Positions 24,191 to 32,141 of a stretch of 64,000 bases of DNA are shown one piece after another. Below the pieces are notes generated by a model. It saw nothing but the letters and a program-made list of their open reading frames with translations, was not told the origin of the DNA and ran no database searches. Origin of the DNA: Oceanospirillum linum (lineage in GTDB: Bacteria; Pseudomonadota; Gammaproteobacteria; Pseudomonadales; Halomonadaceae). The position numbers and the translations under genes were made by a program. The DNA is taken from positions 62,001-126,000 of the forward strand of contig NZ_FXTS01000008.1 in NCBI RefSeq assembly GCF_900182785.1, read 5' to 3'. Within the stretch, counting starts at the first letter, position 1. The number at the start of each line of letters is the position of its first letter.

Positions 24191-24215
24191 CAGGTAGCCA
24201 TAAAAAGGCCACCTG
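24191..24215 (-). terminator. Expression-platform hairpin of the ribB leader
   Basis: On the minus strand CAGGTGGCC pairs with GGCTACCTG (one G:U) across a T-rich loop and is followed by TTTTGC. Located just 3' of the FMN aptamer and ~120 bases before ribB, it fits a riboswitch-controlled terminator. Confidence 0.6.
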
Positions 24216-24223
24216 TAATTCTC

Positions 24224-24367
24224 TTTTATCCGGACTATAACCGTCGGCTCTGGAGTTACACCAGATCTGCTTGACCCTGCTGCTGACAAGTCAGCTGCAG
24301 GCGCTCGTGGGCTTTCTGTAGGAAACAGATTTACCACCGGTGGGGAGTTTCACCCCGCCCTGAGAAT
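24224..24367 (-). promoter_or_regulatory. FMN riboswitch (RFN element)
   Basis: On the minus strand the leader shows the RFN hallmarks in order: CAGGGCGGGGTGAAACTCCC, ACCGGTGGT, AGCCCACGAGCG, a GATCTGGTGTAACTCCAGAG arm and GCCGACGGTTATAGTCCGGA with the closing ATAAAAGAGA. These are the conserved helices and joints of the FMN aptamer. It lies ~150 bases upstream of ribB on the same strand. Binding of FMN is expected to reduce ribB expression. Confidence 0.96.
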
Positions 24368-24449
24368 ACCGTGTTATATTAATCAAACAGCCATGTTCAC
24401 CCAAGTGAATAAATTGATCCGAAAAAGAGATTTATTCTATTTCCTGCAA

Positions 24450-25337
24450 TCAGAGCCCGGTTTCCTTCGCCAGACAGATAAAGCGTCGGATATGAGGGTT
24501 ATCTTCATCCTGCTGGCGTACTCCCAGAAAGATCTGTTTCTGAATGCCCTCTTTTCCCAGCTTTACCAGCGCAATGGGCAGGTTCTCGGCGTATTCCCGT
24601 CCTAACCATGCCGGTAGTGTTGCCACACCACGATTGGCAGCCACCATTTGCAGAATGATTTCAGTGGCTTCCAGTGTTTTATGTTTTTGCGGTCGACAAT
24701 GGGCCGGTAGCAGAAACTGTTGAAAGATATCCAGCCGTTCGATCTCCACCGGATAGGTGAACAGGGTTTCGCTGGCAAGCTGATCCGGGGCGATCCAGGG
24801 ATGGTTCGCCAGCGGATTGTGCTGATGCACGACTAATACTTGCTCGTAGGGGAACACCGGCTCAAACACAATCCCTTCGCGCCAGATCGGGTCAGGTGTC
24901 ACTAAAATGTCGATATCGTGGTTAAACAGCGCCGCCATGCCACCAAACTGAAAGCGTTGTTTAACATCCAGATCTACTGATGGATAAATATCCATAAAGG
25001 GCGACACTACCTTCAGTAGCCACTGATAGCAGGGATGGCACTCCATACCAATATGCAAACTGCCCTGTTCGTTGCGGGCAAAGCGACTCAGATTTTCATC
25101 GATGCGTTCCAGCTGAGGCAGAATGCGTTTAGCCTCTTTTAGCAGATACTCTCCGGCCTGTGTTAGGCGCACCTTACGGCCATCTTTTAGCCATAGAGGG
25201 CTGCCAATCTGGCCTTCCAGCTTTTTGATGGTGTGACTAAGGGCTGACTGAGTCAGGTACAGGCTTTCTGAGGCAGCGGTCAGAGAGCCTTGCTTATCAA
25301 TAGCACGCAGAATATTCAGATGAGTACGTTCAATTAT
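24450..25337 (-). CDS. metR: MetR-family LysR-type regulator, no canonical start codon
   Basis: LysR-type regulator of about 295 residues, divergent from metE. The winged-helix N-terminus reads IERTHLNILRAIDKQGSLTAAS ... LTQSALSHTIKKLE, with the effector-binding domain beyond ~90 (GMECHPCYQWLLKVVSPFM). MetR proteins usually begin M-I-E. Here the codon at the Met place is ATA (25337-25335), followed by ATT and GAA. An in-frame TAG stands 11 codons before it, and no ATG, GTG or TTG lies between. Translation must use ATT or ATA, or begin inside at GTG 25172 (which would lose the DNA-binding domain), or the base is a mutation or error. MetR with homocysteine activates metE in known cases. Confidence 0.85.
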   Translation of the reverse strand: MIERTHLNILRAIDKQGSLTAASESLYLTQSALSHTIKKLEGQIGSPLWLKDGRKVRLTQAGEYLLKEAKRILPQLERIDENLSRFARNEQGSLHIGMECHPCYQWLLKVVSPFMDIYPSVDLDVKQRFQFGGMAALFNHDIDILVTPDPIWREGIVFEPVFPYEQVLVVHQHNPLANHPWIAPDQLASETLFTYPVEIERLDIFQQFLLPAHCRPQKHKTLEATEIILQMVAANRGVATLPAWLGREYAENLPIALVKLGKEGIQKQIFLGVRQQDEDNPHIRRFICLAKETGL

Positions 25338-25367
25338 TCTCTCTACATTCCTCTTTGTCGCTATTAC

Positions 25368-25417
25368 CTATGAAAAAAGCTAATGATTTTATGAGAAAGT
25401 ACCATTATTTTTCATAG
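25368..25417. promoter_or_regulatory. Inverted repeat in the metR-metE intergenic region
   Basis: CTATGAAAAA (25368-25377) and TTTTTCATAG (25408-25417) form a perfect 10-bp inverted repeat spaced by 30 bp, ~90-140 bp before metE. They contain TGAA and TTCA, the half-sites of the known MetR target TGAA-N5-TTCA, though not at the classical spacing. Likely the regulator's binding region. Confidence 0.45.
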
Positions 25418-25505
25418 ATTGCATGATTTAGGCTACAGCCATGGATTGAATAGCGTTGAGATAAGGCGCGAAAAAGACGCAAACTGAGATTTGTAAGGAA
25501 TTAAA

Positions 25506-27872
25506 ATGGCTTTAGTACACAACCTGGGCTTCCCCCGTATCGGCGCAAAGCGGGAACTGAAATTTGCCCAGGAAGGTTTCTGGAAAGGGGCGTCTTCAGC
25601 GGATCAGCTGCTGAGCACCGCAAAATTGATTCGTGCTGCTAACTGGCAGCAGCAAGCTGATCTTGACCTGGTGCCTGTGGGAGATTTTTCACTTTACGAC
25701 CAGGTGCTGGATATGAGTTTCACCCTGGGGAACTTGCCTGCGCGGGTTCAGGGGCTTGAAGGTAGTGAGCTGGATCGTTACTTTCGCGTTGCTAGGGGGC
25801 GTTCGGCCCAGGACAGTGACTGTAACAGTGTGCATGCCGGAGAGATGACCAAATGGTTTGATACCAACTACCACTATATTGTACCTGAGGTGACCGCTGA
25901 TACCCGATTCAGTCTTAACCCGGAACGTATTCTGACTCAACTGGCTGAAGCGCAGATTCAGCTGGGGTTGGCCAAAGCCAAGCCGGTGATTATTGGCCCG
26001 GTGACCTACCTTTGGTTGAGTAAAGCGAAAGATGGTTCTGATCCGCTGGCACTGTTGGATCAGTTGCTGCCGGTGTACAGTGCACTGTTGGAACAGTTGG
26101 CGGATGCCGGTGTGGCTTGGGTTCAGATCGATGAACCGATATTGGTGACTGATCTGGATACCCGTTGGAAGCAGGCCTTTGAGCACGCCTATCACACCCT
26201 GAAAGCCAATCGGCCCCAGGTGCTGGTTGCTACCTACTTTGGAACACTCCAGGATAATCTGCAGCTGGCCTGCAACCTGCCTGTGGCAGGCTTACATATT
26301 GATGGCGTTCGCGGTCGGGAGGAAGTGACTAAAGTTGTGGACTGGCTGCCGGGTCATAAAGTGCTGTCTATTGGCGCAGTGGATGGCCGTAACATCTGGA
26401 AGACGGATCTTAAACGTGTTCTGGACTGGCTGGAACCGGTGGCCGCTAAGCTGGGCGATCGCCTGTGGTTGGCGCCCTCCTGCTCATTGCTGCATGTACC
26501 TGTGGATCTGGAAAGCGAAGTCTCCGGGGATGAAGATAAGCCCGCGACCCTGGATAGTGAACTGATTCGTTGGTTGGCTTTTGCCCGGCAGAAACTGGTG
26601 GAAGTGCAGCTGTTGGGCCGTGCCGTTAATGAAGGACGTGAAGCCGTAGCGGAACAGCTGGCGGATAATCAGGCGGCTATTACCAGCCGTCGACTATCTG
26701 AGCGGGTGCATAACCGCTCGGTGAAAGCTGGTGTGGGAGGGGTTACCTCAGGTTTTGGTCAGCGCCAAAGCGCTTATGCTCAGCGAGCGGCCAAACAGGC
26801 TGAACGCTTAAAGCTACCGCTGTATCCAACCACAACCATAGGCTCTTTCCCGCAGACCGCTGAGATCCGCAAAGCCCGTCTGGCGTACAAAAAACATGAG
26901 CTGAGTGAGGCGGATTATCAGACGCAGATGAAAGCCGAGATCGAACGTGCAGTGCTGGAGCAGGAAAAACTGGGACTGGATCTGCTGGTGCACGGTGAAG
27001 CCGAGCGAAACGATATGGTGGAATACTTCGGCGAACAGCTGGAAGGTTATGCCTTCAGTCGCTTTGGCTGGGTACAGTCTTACGGTTCCCGCTGTGTGAA
27101 GCCGCCGATCCTGTTTGGTGATATCAGCCGCCCGGAACCGATGACCGTTGCCTGGACGCAGTTTGCTCAGTCCCTGACCGATAAACCGATGAAAGGCATG
27201 CTCACCGGCCCGGTAACCATTCTGAACTGGTCCTTTGTACGGGATGATCAGCCCCGCAAAGAGAGCTGTATGCAGCTGGCGCTGGCGATCCGTCAGGAGG
27301 TTCAGGATCTGGAAGCTGCTGGGGTGCACGTGATCCAGATCGATGAAGCGGCCCTGCGTGAAGGCCTGCCCCTGCGTCGCAGCGAATGGCAGCATTATCT
27401 GGATTGGGCGGTGAACTGTTTCCGTATCAGCGCCAACGGTGTGTCCGATGAAACCCAGATCCACACCCATATGTGTTACTCGGAGTTTAACGACATTATC
27501 GAATCCATCGCCCGTATGGATGCTGATGTGATCACCATCGAAACATCGCGCTCCGATATGGAGTTGCTGGATGTGTTTGAAGCTTTTGAATACCCGAATG
27601 AGATCGGCCCTGGCGTCTATGATATTCACTCACCGAATATTCCATCCGTAGAGCAGATGGTAAGTCTGATGAGTAAAGCGGCAGAGCGTATTCCCGCAGA
27701 ACGCCTTTGGGTAAACCCGGATTGCGGCCTGAAAACCCGTCAGTGGGCAGAGGTGATTCCCGCGCTGGAGAATATGGTCGCTGCAGCACGGATACTTCGT
27801 CTGCAGACGGCTTCCGGCGAGGCCTCATCACAGGTGCCGGTTCAGGTGCAGAGGGAAGCAGAACCGGTATAA
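25506..27872 (+). CDS. metE: Cobalamin-independent methionine synthase
   Basis: Enzyme of 788 residues that transfers the methyl group of 5-methyltetrahydropteroyl-triglutamate to homocysteine. Two related barrels are visible, starting LGFPRIGAKRELKFA (~6) and LYPTTTIGSFPQTAEIRKAR (~439). The zinc ligands are in the C-terminal half: His655 and Cys657 in THMCYSEF and Cys740 in NPDCGLKTR. The start ATG is preceded by AAGGAATTAAA. The C-terminal tail after the barrel is somewhat longer than usual and Gln/Val-rich. It is divergent from metR, the standard arrangement. Confidence 0.97.
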   Translation: MALVHNLGFPRIGAKRELKFAQEGFWKGASSADQLLSTAKLIRAANWQQQADLDLVPVGDFSLYDQVLDMSFTLGNLPARVQGLEGSELDRYFRVARGRSAQDSDCNSVHAGEMTKWFDTNYHYIVPEVTADTRFSLNPERILTQLAEAQIQLGLAKAKPVIIGPVTYLWLSKAKDGSDPLALLDQLLPVYSALLEQLADAGVAWVQIDEPILVTDLDTRWKQAFEHAYHTLKANRPQVLVATYFGTLQDNLQLACNLPVAGLHIDGVRGREEVTKVVDWLPGHKVLSIGAVDGRNIWKTDLKRVLDWLEPVAAKLGDRLWLAPSCSLLHVPVDLESEVSGDEDKPATLDSELIRWLAFARQKLVEVQLLGRAVNEGREAVAEQLADNQAAITSRRLSERVHNRSVKAGVGGVTSGFGQRQSAYAQRAAKQAERLKLPLYPTTTIGSFPQTAEIRKARLAYKKHELSEADYQTQMKAEIERAVLEQEKLGLDLLVHGEAERNDMVEYFGEQLEGYAFSRFGWVQSYGSRCVKPPILFGDISRPEPMTVAWTQFAQSLTDKPMKGMLTGPVTILNWSFVRDDQPRKESCMQLALAIRQEVQDLEAAGVHVIQIDEAALREGLPLRRSEWQHYLDWAVNCFRISANGVSDETQIHTHMCYSEFNDIIESIARMDADVITIETSRSDMELLDVFEAFEYPNEIGPGVYDIHSPNIPSVEQMVSLMSKAAERIPAERLWVNPDCGLKTRQWAEVIPALENMVAAARILRLQTASGEASSQVPVQVQREAEPV

Positions 27873-27908
27873 AACCGAGATAGCCTCTGCAATCGCAACC
27901 TGAAAATG

Positions 27909-27955
27909 CACAAAACCCCCGCTATCTGATTCTCTGGGATAGTGGGGGTTTTGTT
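27909..27955 (+). terminator. Terminator after metE
   Basis: CAAAACCCCCGCTATC pairs with GATAGTGGGGGTTTTG (one internal mismatch) and ends in TTTTGTTTG. Also usable from the other side for the convergent DinB-like gene. Confidence 0.85.
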
Positions 27956-28001
27956 TGTGTTGATGATCGCTTAGGGGAATCAAGTGCGTATCAGGTAAGA
28001 A

Positions 28002-28514
28002 TCAGGGCGCGTTACGCTCAATAACTTCTGGGAGCCAGATCAGGTCGGTAACACCCACATCGATGCCCAGCTGATTAAGCAGAGTGGTCAGCTGCCCTCT
28101 ATGGTGTGTCTGATGGTTAAAAAAATGAGTCACAGCAAGCCACAGCTCATATTTACGCGTAATAGGGTTCACAATACTGGTGTATCTGAGTTCGTCCTGA
28201 AGAGCCTCGTCGGTTAACTGATGGCTCCAGTCGGTTATTTTCTGATCCGTTATTTTGCGGTCAGCCTGAAGCGCTTCAAAATCGGAATGCAGTTCCTGAT
28301 TCAGTCCTGAAACCTGGAAGGGTTCATTAAGAAAGCGACCCAACCAGATTTTATCGCCCAGTAAGAGATGGTTCAGGGTGCCATGAATGGATTTAAAGAA
28401 TGCCCCTCTGTCCTCTTTTCTCTCTTGGTCGGATATTTTTGCACAGGCTGCGTAGATGCTTTCATTCATCCAGCGGTTGTAGGATGCAAGATCCCGAGCT
28501 TGTTGGGCGTGCAT
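28002..28514 (-). CDS. DinB-family putative metalloprotein
   Basis: Protein of 170 residues with the four-helix DinB/YfiT fold. The three metal-ligand His are placed as in the family: one in IHGTLNHLLLGDKIW (~44-58) and two in THFFNHQTHHRGQL (~131-144). These proteins bind a divalent metal, and some are thiol transferases or stress-induced; the function of this one is not known. The start MHAQQARDLASYNRW fits family N-termini. It is transcribed alone between metE and ung. Confidence 0.88.
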   Translation of the reverse strand: MHAQQARDLASYNRWMNESIYAACAKISDQERKEDRGAFFKSIHGTLNHLLLGDKIWLGRFLNEPFQVSGLNQELHSDFEALQADRKITDQKITDWSHQLTDEALQDELRYTSIVNPITRKYELWLAVTHFFNHQTHHRGQLTTLLNQLGIDVGVTDLIWLPEVIERNAP

Positions 28515-28672
28515 AAAAAGACTCCTTTTTCGACGAATTAAACAAGCCGCTTTATGAAAGGGTTGCGATGCTCTTTACCACCAGTGTATCACTGCTATGG
28601 GAAGCTAATGCCTCAACATAGGGCTAATCTGATAAAATCCCTGAAATTTTTAATCAGCGGGATAGACAAGTT

Positions 28673-29362
28673 ATGGCGATTGATCTGCCGGATGATTGGT
28701 TGGCAGTGCTGGGCGGTGAGTTCGAACAGCCTTATATGCAGAATCTGAAAGCTTTTTTGGCGCAGGAAAAAGCACAGGGCAAGGTGATCTACCCACACTC
28801 CTCGGATTGGTTTAATGCGTTTAAGTACACGCCGCTGGATCAGGTTAAGGTGGTTATTCTGGGACAAGACCCCTACCACGGCCCGGATCAGGCCCATGGT
28901 TTGTGCTTCTCGGTGCGCCCTGGAGTTAAAACGCCACCATCTCTGGTGAATATCTATAAGGAGCTGCAAAATGACTTGGGTATACAGCCGGTGAATCACG
29001 GTTATCTGACCAGTTGGGCGAAACAGGGCGTGTTGATGATTAATGCGGTTCTGACGGTAGAGCAGGCCAATGCCGGTTCCCATCAGAAAAAAGGCTGGGA
29101 GCAGTTCACCGATAAGGTGATTCACATTATTAACGAACAGCTTGATGGTGTGGTGTTTCTGCTGTGGGGCAGCTATGCCCAAAAGAAAGCGGCTTTTGTG
29201 GATCAGAACAAACATCTGGTGCTGAAGTCGGTACACCCATCACCGCTTTCCGCTCACCGCGGATTCTTTGGTAATCATCAGTTTAGTCAGGCCAATGATT
29301 TTCTGATCTCCCGTGGCAAACAGCCGATCAACTGGCAACTGCCGGAGCAACCGGAAGACTGA
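28673..29362 (+). CDS. ung: Uracil-DNA glycosylase
   Basis: Family 1 UDG of 229 residues that removes uracil from DNA and starts base-excision repair. The water-activating motif GQDPYHGPDQAHGLCFSV is at ~64-81, the uracil-recognition Asn in LLWGSYAQKK region, and the DNA-intercalation loop HPSPLSAHRGFFG at ~188-200. Length is normal. A strong hairpin terminator follows. Confidence 0.97.
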   Translation: MAIDLPDDWLAVLGGEFEQPYMQNLKAFLAQEKAQGKVIYPHSSDWFNAFKYTPLDQVKVVILGQDPYHGPDQAHGLCFSVRPGVKTPPSLVNIYKELQNDLGIQPVNHGYLTSWAKQGVLMINAVLTVEQANAGSHQKKGWEQFTDKVIHIINEQLDGVVFLLWGSYAQKKAAFVDQNKHLVLKSVHPSPLSAHRGFFGNHQFSQANDFLISRGKQPINWQLPEQPED

Positions 29363-29416
29363 TCTTTTTTGGAATGGTCATTCAGGAATGATTATGCTTG
29401 CTGTGAGCCGATAGAA

Positions 29417-29456
29417 AAACAAAGGGCGCGAATCGAAAGATTCGCGCCCTTTGTTT
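29417..29456. terminator. Bidirectional terminator between ung and ygfZ
   Basis: Perfect 18-bp stem (AAACAAAGGGCGCGAATC with its complement) and GAAA tetraloop between convergent genes, with A and T ends on both sides. Confidence 0.92.
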
Positions 29457-29499
29457 GGGGATCTCTTACCCACGAAAGGAAAAACAAGAGGAAAGAAGA

Positions 29500-30450
29500 T
29501 CAGATCTCCTGCTTTTCCAGCCCGTAAGGCAGTTCGATCAGGGTTAGTGGCTGATCATCTGCGGTCAACAGTGGCTCTTCCAGTGTGTTATCTTTCAATA
29601 CCGCTAACAGCTCGGTTTTGCCTTCAGCGTTGATAGCGCTTAATAGCACTTCGCCAGCTTCGGTTTTATCCCCTTCCATCAGACAGATCACTTTATCGCC
29701 AACTTTAGCTTCGCCATCACCGACTAATCGCTGCAGACGCTTCTTAACACCGCCGCGATATTGAGCACGGGCGATAATCTCCTGGCCGGTGTAGCAGCCT
29801 TTCTTAAAGCTGATGGCACCGGTGGCCTGATAATTGAGCATCTGAGGAATAAACTGATCGGTGTGGCTCTGCTCAAGCAGAATCTGCCCATTTTCGATCT
29901 GAGTCAGATTCCAGGCGGCTTCGGATACCGGTGTCAGCGTGTTGTCAAAAAGCGTCTTCAGAGTCTCAAAGCTGCACAGGCCGATACTGCGCCCGGTCAC
30001 TCCGGGAAGGGCGAAAATATTAACATGCTCTGCGGTGGCATCTGCATGGTTAAAGCCGATAACCGCGATCTCATCGGATCTGTCCTCAAAGGTGCAGCGG
30101 TACAGGGGCGCAAACTTGCTCAGGTTGGTTTGGGTCGTTTCCAGTGTTGAGCGTGGCAATAACAGCAGCAGGCCTTCCGGGTGGCGCACCACATAAAACG
30201 TCGCGTAGGGGCGGCCTTTAGGTGAGGTCAGCAGAGAAAGGCGCAGTTCACCTTCCGGCAGATCCTCAATCTTCTGACTGGCTTGACCGTGCAGCATTTT
30301 GGCTGCCATATCGCCTTTAATCAGAAGTACCCCCATACGGGCTAGTGGACTGAAGGTGCTGGTGGTGCCGAGCTTTCTTGCCTGTTCCTGTAACGAGATC
30401 TCTATCGCGGGCAGTTCTGTGTGGCGATTAGTACTTGTGCTTGCTTCCAT
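29500..30450 (-). CDS. ygfZ: Folate-binding protein YgfZ (Fe-S/tRNA-modification factor)
   Basis: Protein of 316 residues related to the glycine-cleavage T-protein fold. The family signature KGCYTGQEIIARAQYRGGVKK is present at ~213-233; the Cys in it is the conserved redox-active residue. YgfZ uses tetrahydrofolate and supports the repair or assembly of some Fe-S enzymes such as the tRNA methylthiotransferase MiaB. The N-terminal third (GVLLIKGDMAAKMLHGQASQKIEDL) fits the family. It is divergent from the copper-related cluster. Confidence 0.93.
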   Translation of the reverse strand: MEASTSTNRHTELPAIEISLQEQARKLGTTSTFSPLARMGVLLIKGDMAAKMLHGQASQKIEDLPEGELRLSLLTSPKGRPYATFYVVRHPEGLLLLLPRSTLETTQTNLSKFAPLYRCTFEDRSDEIAVIGFNHADATAEHVNIFALPGVTGRSIGLCSFETLKTLFDNTLTPVSEAAWNLTQIENGQILLEQSHTDQFIPQMLNYQATGAISFKKGCYTGQEIIARAQYRGGVKKRLQRLVGDGEAKVGDKVICLMEGDKTEAGEVLLSAINAEGKTELLAVLKDNTLEEPLLTADDQPLTLIELPYGLEKQEI

Positions 30451-30591
30451 AAAAATCCGGGCTCCGGTGCTATGATGGAACTTTTTTCTAAGATTGGTTT
30501 TCCAAGTCCTGTTTTCAACCCTTACCCTACTGAAAGCCTAGGATTTATTTTTGATACTCTTAAGTAAGCTGTTAGGAATCGACCGGCATTC

Positions 30592-30993
30592 ATGATGTAT
30601 AACCCTGTTACGCAAATCGTGACCAAAGCCGGCCCAGTGCTGGTGGCTTCGCTTATGTTGTTGTTGCAATGTATGGCGGGTCTGTCGTCGCAGGCTGATT
30701 TGGCTAAACCTCAATATTTGGTTGATACACAAAATTTGGCTAATACAGATCATCTTTCCCCGCAGGTATCTTTGATGCGTCAAGCACATCAAAAGCATTC
30801 TGCACCGGCAATGAGTTGCTGTGATGATGGCCTACAGCCGATCACATTAGCGGATGTTCAGTTAATTGCTCTATTACTGTTGTTTGTCTTACTGCTGAGC
30901 TTTGACCTTCTTCGCGTCAGTGGTCGGATAATTCCCACGCTTTTCTCTCCTAATCGACGGTTACATCGACTGTATTGCTGCTGGCTGAATTAA
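30592..30993 (+). CDS. Hypothetical exported/membrane protein near copper genes
   Basis: Unrecognised protein of 133 residues. It has an N-terminal hydrophobic segment (AGPVLVASLMLLLQCMAGLSSQA, ~13-35), a hydrophilic part with a His/Met/Cys patch (HQKHSAPAMSCCDD, ~66-79), a second hydrophobic helix (LIALLLLFVLLLSFDLL, ~91-107) and a C-terminus with CC (LYCCWLN). The placing of Met, His and paired Cys in an exported segment, next to cytochrome c, CopZ and CopA genes, suggests a metal-linked role such as periplasmic copper handling. That is inference; I cannot assign a family. It is 125 bp ahead of the cytochrome gene on the same strand. Confidence 0.65.
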   Translation: MMYNPVTQIVTKAGPVLVASLMLLLQCMAGLSSQADLAKPQYLVDTQNLANTDHLSPQVSLMRQAHQKHSAPAMSCCDDGLQPITLADVQLIALLLLFVLLLSFDLLRVSGRIIPTLFSPNRRLHRLYCCWLN

Positions 30994-31118
30994 AAATCCT
31001 TGCGTTACGTCATAACGTTGAACACAACACTTTGAGAGCAATTTCACGCAGCCTGTATGTTTGTTAGGGCTGTGGTTTTTCAATGCAAATGCATTAATGT
31101 CAGTGTAAGGATTAACCC

Positions 31119-31583
31119 GTGCCAATATTGTTAAAGCGTGTTTTGATGGCGGTTTTATTCACCGTAACCCTATCTGCCTGTAGTGAACATGGTAAAGAAA
31201 GCGGCGAGAGTATGGGTGGCGTTGATAATAACAATGCTGATCGCTGGTATACCGAGTCAATGGTAAGCCAAGGTAAACCGCTGTATCAGGCGAATTGTGC
31301 CCAGTGTCATGGTGGTTTTGGTCAAGGCAACCCCGACTGGCGTAAACCGGCTGATGATGGTCGTTACCTACCGCCGCCACTTAATGGCACCGGCCATGCG
31401 TGGCATCACTCCCTTGATCAGTTACGGGGTGTGATCAAATATGGCCGTGGGCCAGATGTGCCTTCTGACATGCCCGCCTGGGGTGAGAAGCTGTCGGATG
31501 AGGAGATCAATGCGGTGATGGCTTGGTTTCAGTCCCGTTGGCCGGATGAGATCTATCAGGCCTGGAGCCGACCTAAGCATTAA
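31119..31583 (+). CDS. Lipoprotein cytochrome c
   Basis: Protein of 154 residues with a lipoprotein signal peptide (lipobox LSAC, Cys21) and a single class I haem c domain. The haem motif CAQCH is at 60-64 and the axial Met in PSDMPAWGEKLSDEEI at about 116. It is thus anchored in a membrane facing the periplasm and can carry one electron. Cytochromes of this type often stand beside copper-export genes in marine gammaproteobacteria; a role in copper resistance or in cytochrome oxidase electron supply is possible. The copZ gene starts 189 bp later behind a separate MerR-type promoter. Confidence 0.9.
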   Translation: MPILLKRVLMAVLFTVTLSACSEHGKESGESMGGVDNNNADRWYTESMVSQGKPLYQANCAQCHGGFGQGNPDWRKPADDGRYLPPPLNGTGHAWHHSLDQLRGVIKYGRGPDVPSDMPAWGEKLSDEEINAVMAWFQSRWPDEIYQAWSRPKH

Positions 31584-31609
31584 ACAGAGTCGTTTAGGTT
31601 GGTAAAAGC

Positions 31610-31640
31610 TTGACCCTAAAGTTTTCTTTAGGGTTTAAGC
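31610..31640 (+). promoter_or_regulatory. MerR/CueR-type promoter-operator of the copZ-copA genes
   Basis: TTGACC (31610-31615) and a -10 box TTAAGC/TAAGCT (from 31635) are separated by 19-20 bp, longer than a normal sigma-70 spacer. The spacer region contains the perfect dyad ACCCTAAAG-TTTT-CTTTAGGGT (31613-31634). This is the structure of CueR-activated copA promoters. It lies ~130 bp ahead of the CopZ-like gene. No MerR-family gene is in the window, so the regulator is encoded elsewhere. Confidence 0.8.
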
Positions 31641-31772
31641 TTTATGTTTGCTCTGTTATGCGAACGGTGTTTCGCTTTTCCCGACTATTTTGTATGGTGT
31701 GCTTTATTTTGTCCGGTGCGCTCGGTGAGCCACGGGTAGCTCTGGGTTCAGATTTTTATAGAGGGGATTATT

Positions 31773-31979
31773 GTGAGCAAAGAAGTGGTTATTACTCTGG
31801 AAGGTTTATCCTGTAACGGTTGTGTGAACTCGGTAATCACCGCCCTGATGATGGTGGATGGCGTTGAGCAGGCTGATGTGACGCTTTATGAAGCCCACGT
31901 TACCGGCACGATGAAGGTAGAAGATCTGATCGATGCGGTGGAAGAAGCGGGTTTTGATGCGGAAGAGAAAAAGGATTGA
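31773..31979 (+). CDS. copZ: CopZ-like heavy-metal-associated (HMA) copper chaperone
   Basis: Cytoplasmic protein of 68 residues consisting of one HMA domain. The metal-binding loop is GLSCNGCVNSV (Cys at ~14 and 17) in a ferredoxin-like fold. The loop has Leu-Ser rather than the usual Met-Thr/His before the first Cys. GTG start with GAGGGG ahead. It is expected to carry Cu(I) to the CopA ATPase, encoded next. It stands directly behind the CueR-type promoter. Confidence 0.88.
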   Translation: MSKEVVITLEGLSCNGCVNSVITALMMVDGVEQADVTLYEAHVTGTMKVEDLIDAVEEAGFDAEEKKD

Positions 31980-32141
31980 GACTAAAAGTCTTAAGGACCA
32001 ATGGTTTTAAACTATCTGTTGTGACCTGTATTTGTGATCCGGCTTAGGCCGGATCTGCTGTTTCTGATAGCCAGGAATTTTACTCTCTTCCCTGATCGGG
32101 TGCGATTTGAGCGAAGTGAGTCGTTTGTGAGGAAAGGGGTT

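Noticed and set aside
24131..24337. A 68-residue minus-strand frame in the ribB leader
   Set aside because: It runs through the FMN aptamer, whose conserved bases explain the sequence.
26814..27629. A 271-residue open frame on the minus strand inside metE
   Set aside because: It lies wholly antisense to a well-conserved gene, has no ribosome site and a composition that reflects the opposite strand.
31610..31816. A TTG-started frame over the copZ promoter
   Set aside because: It begins within the -35 box of the CueR-type promoter and overlaps copZ in another frame. Only the inner ATG at 31658 merits mention as a possible leader peptide.
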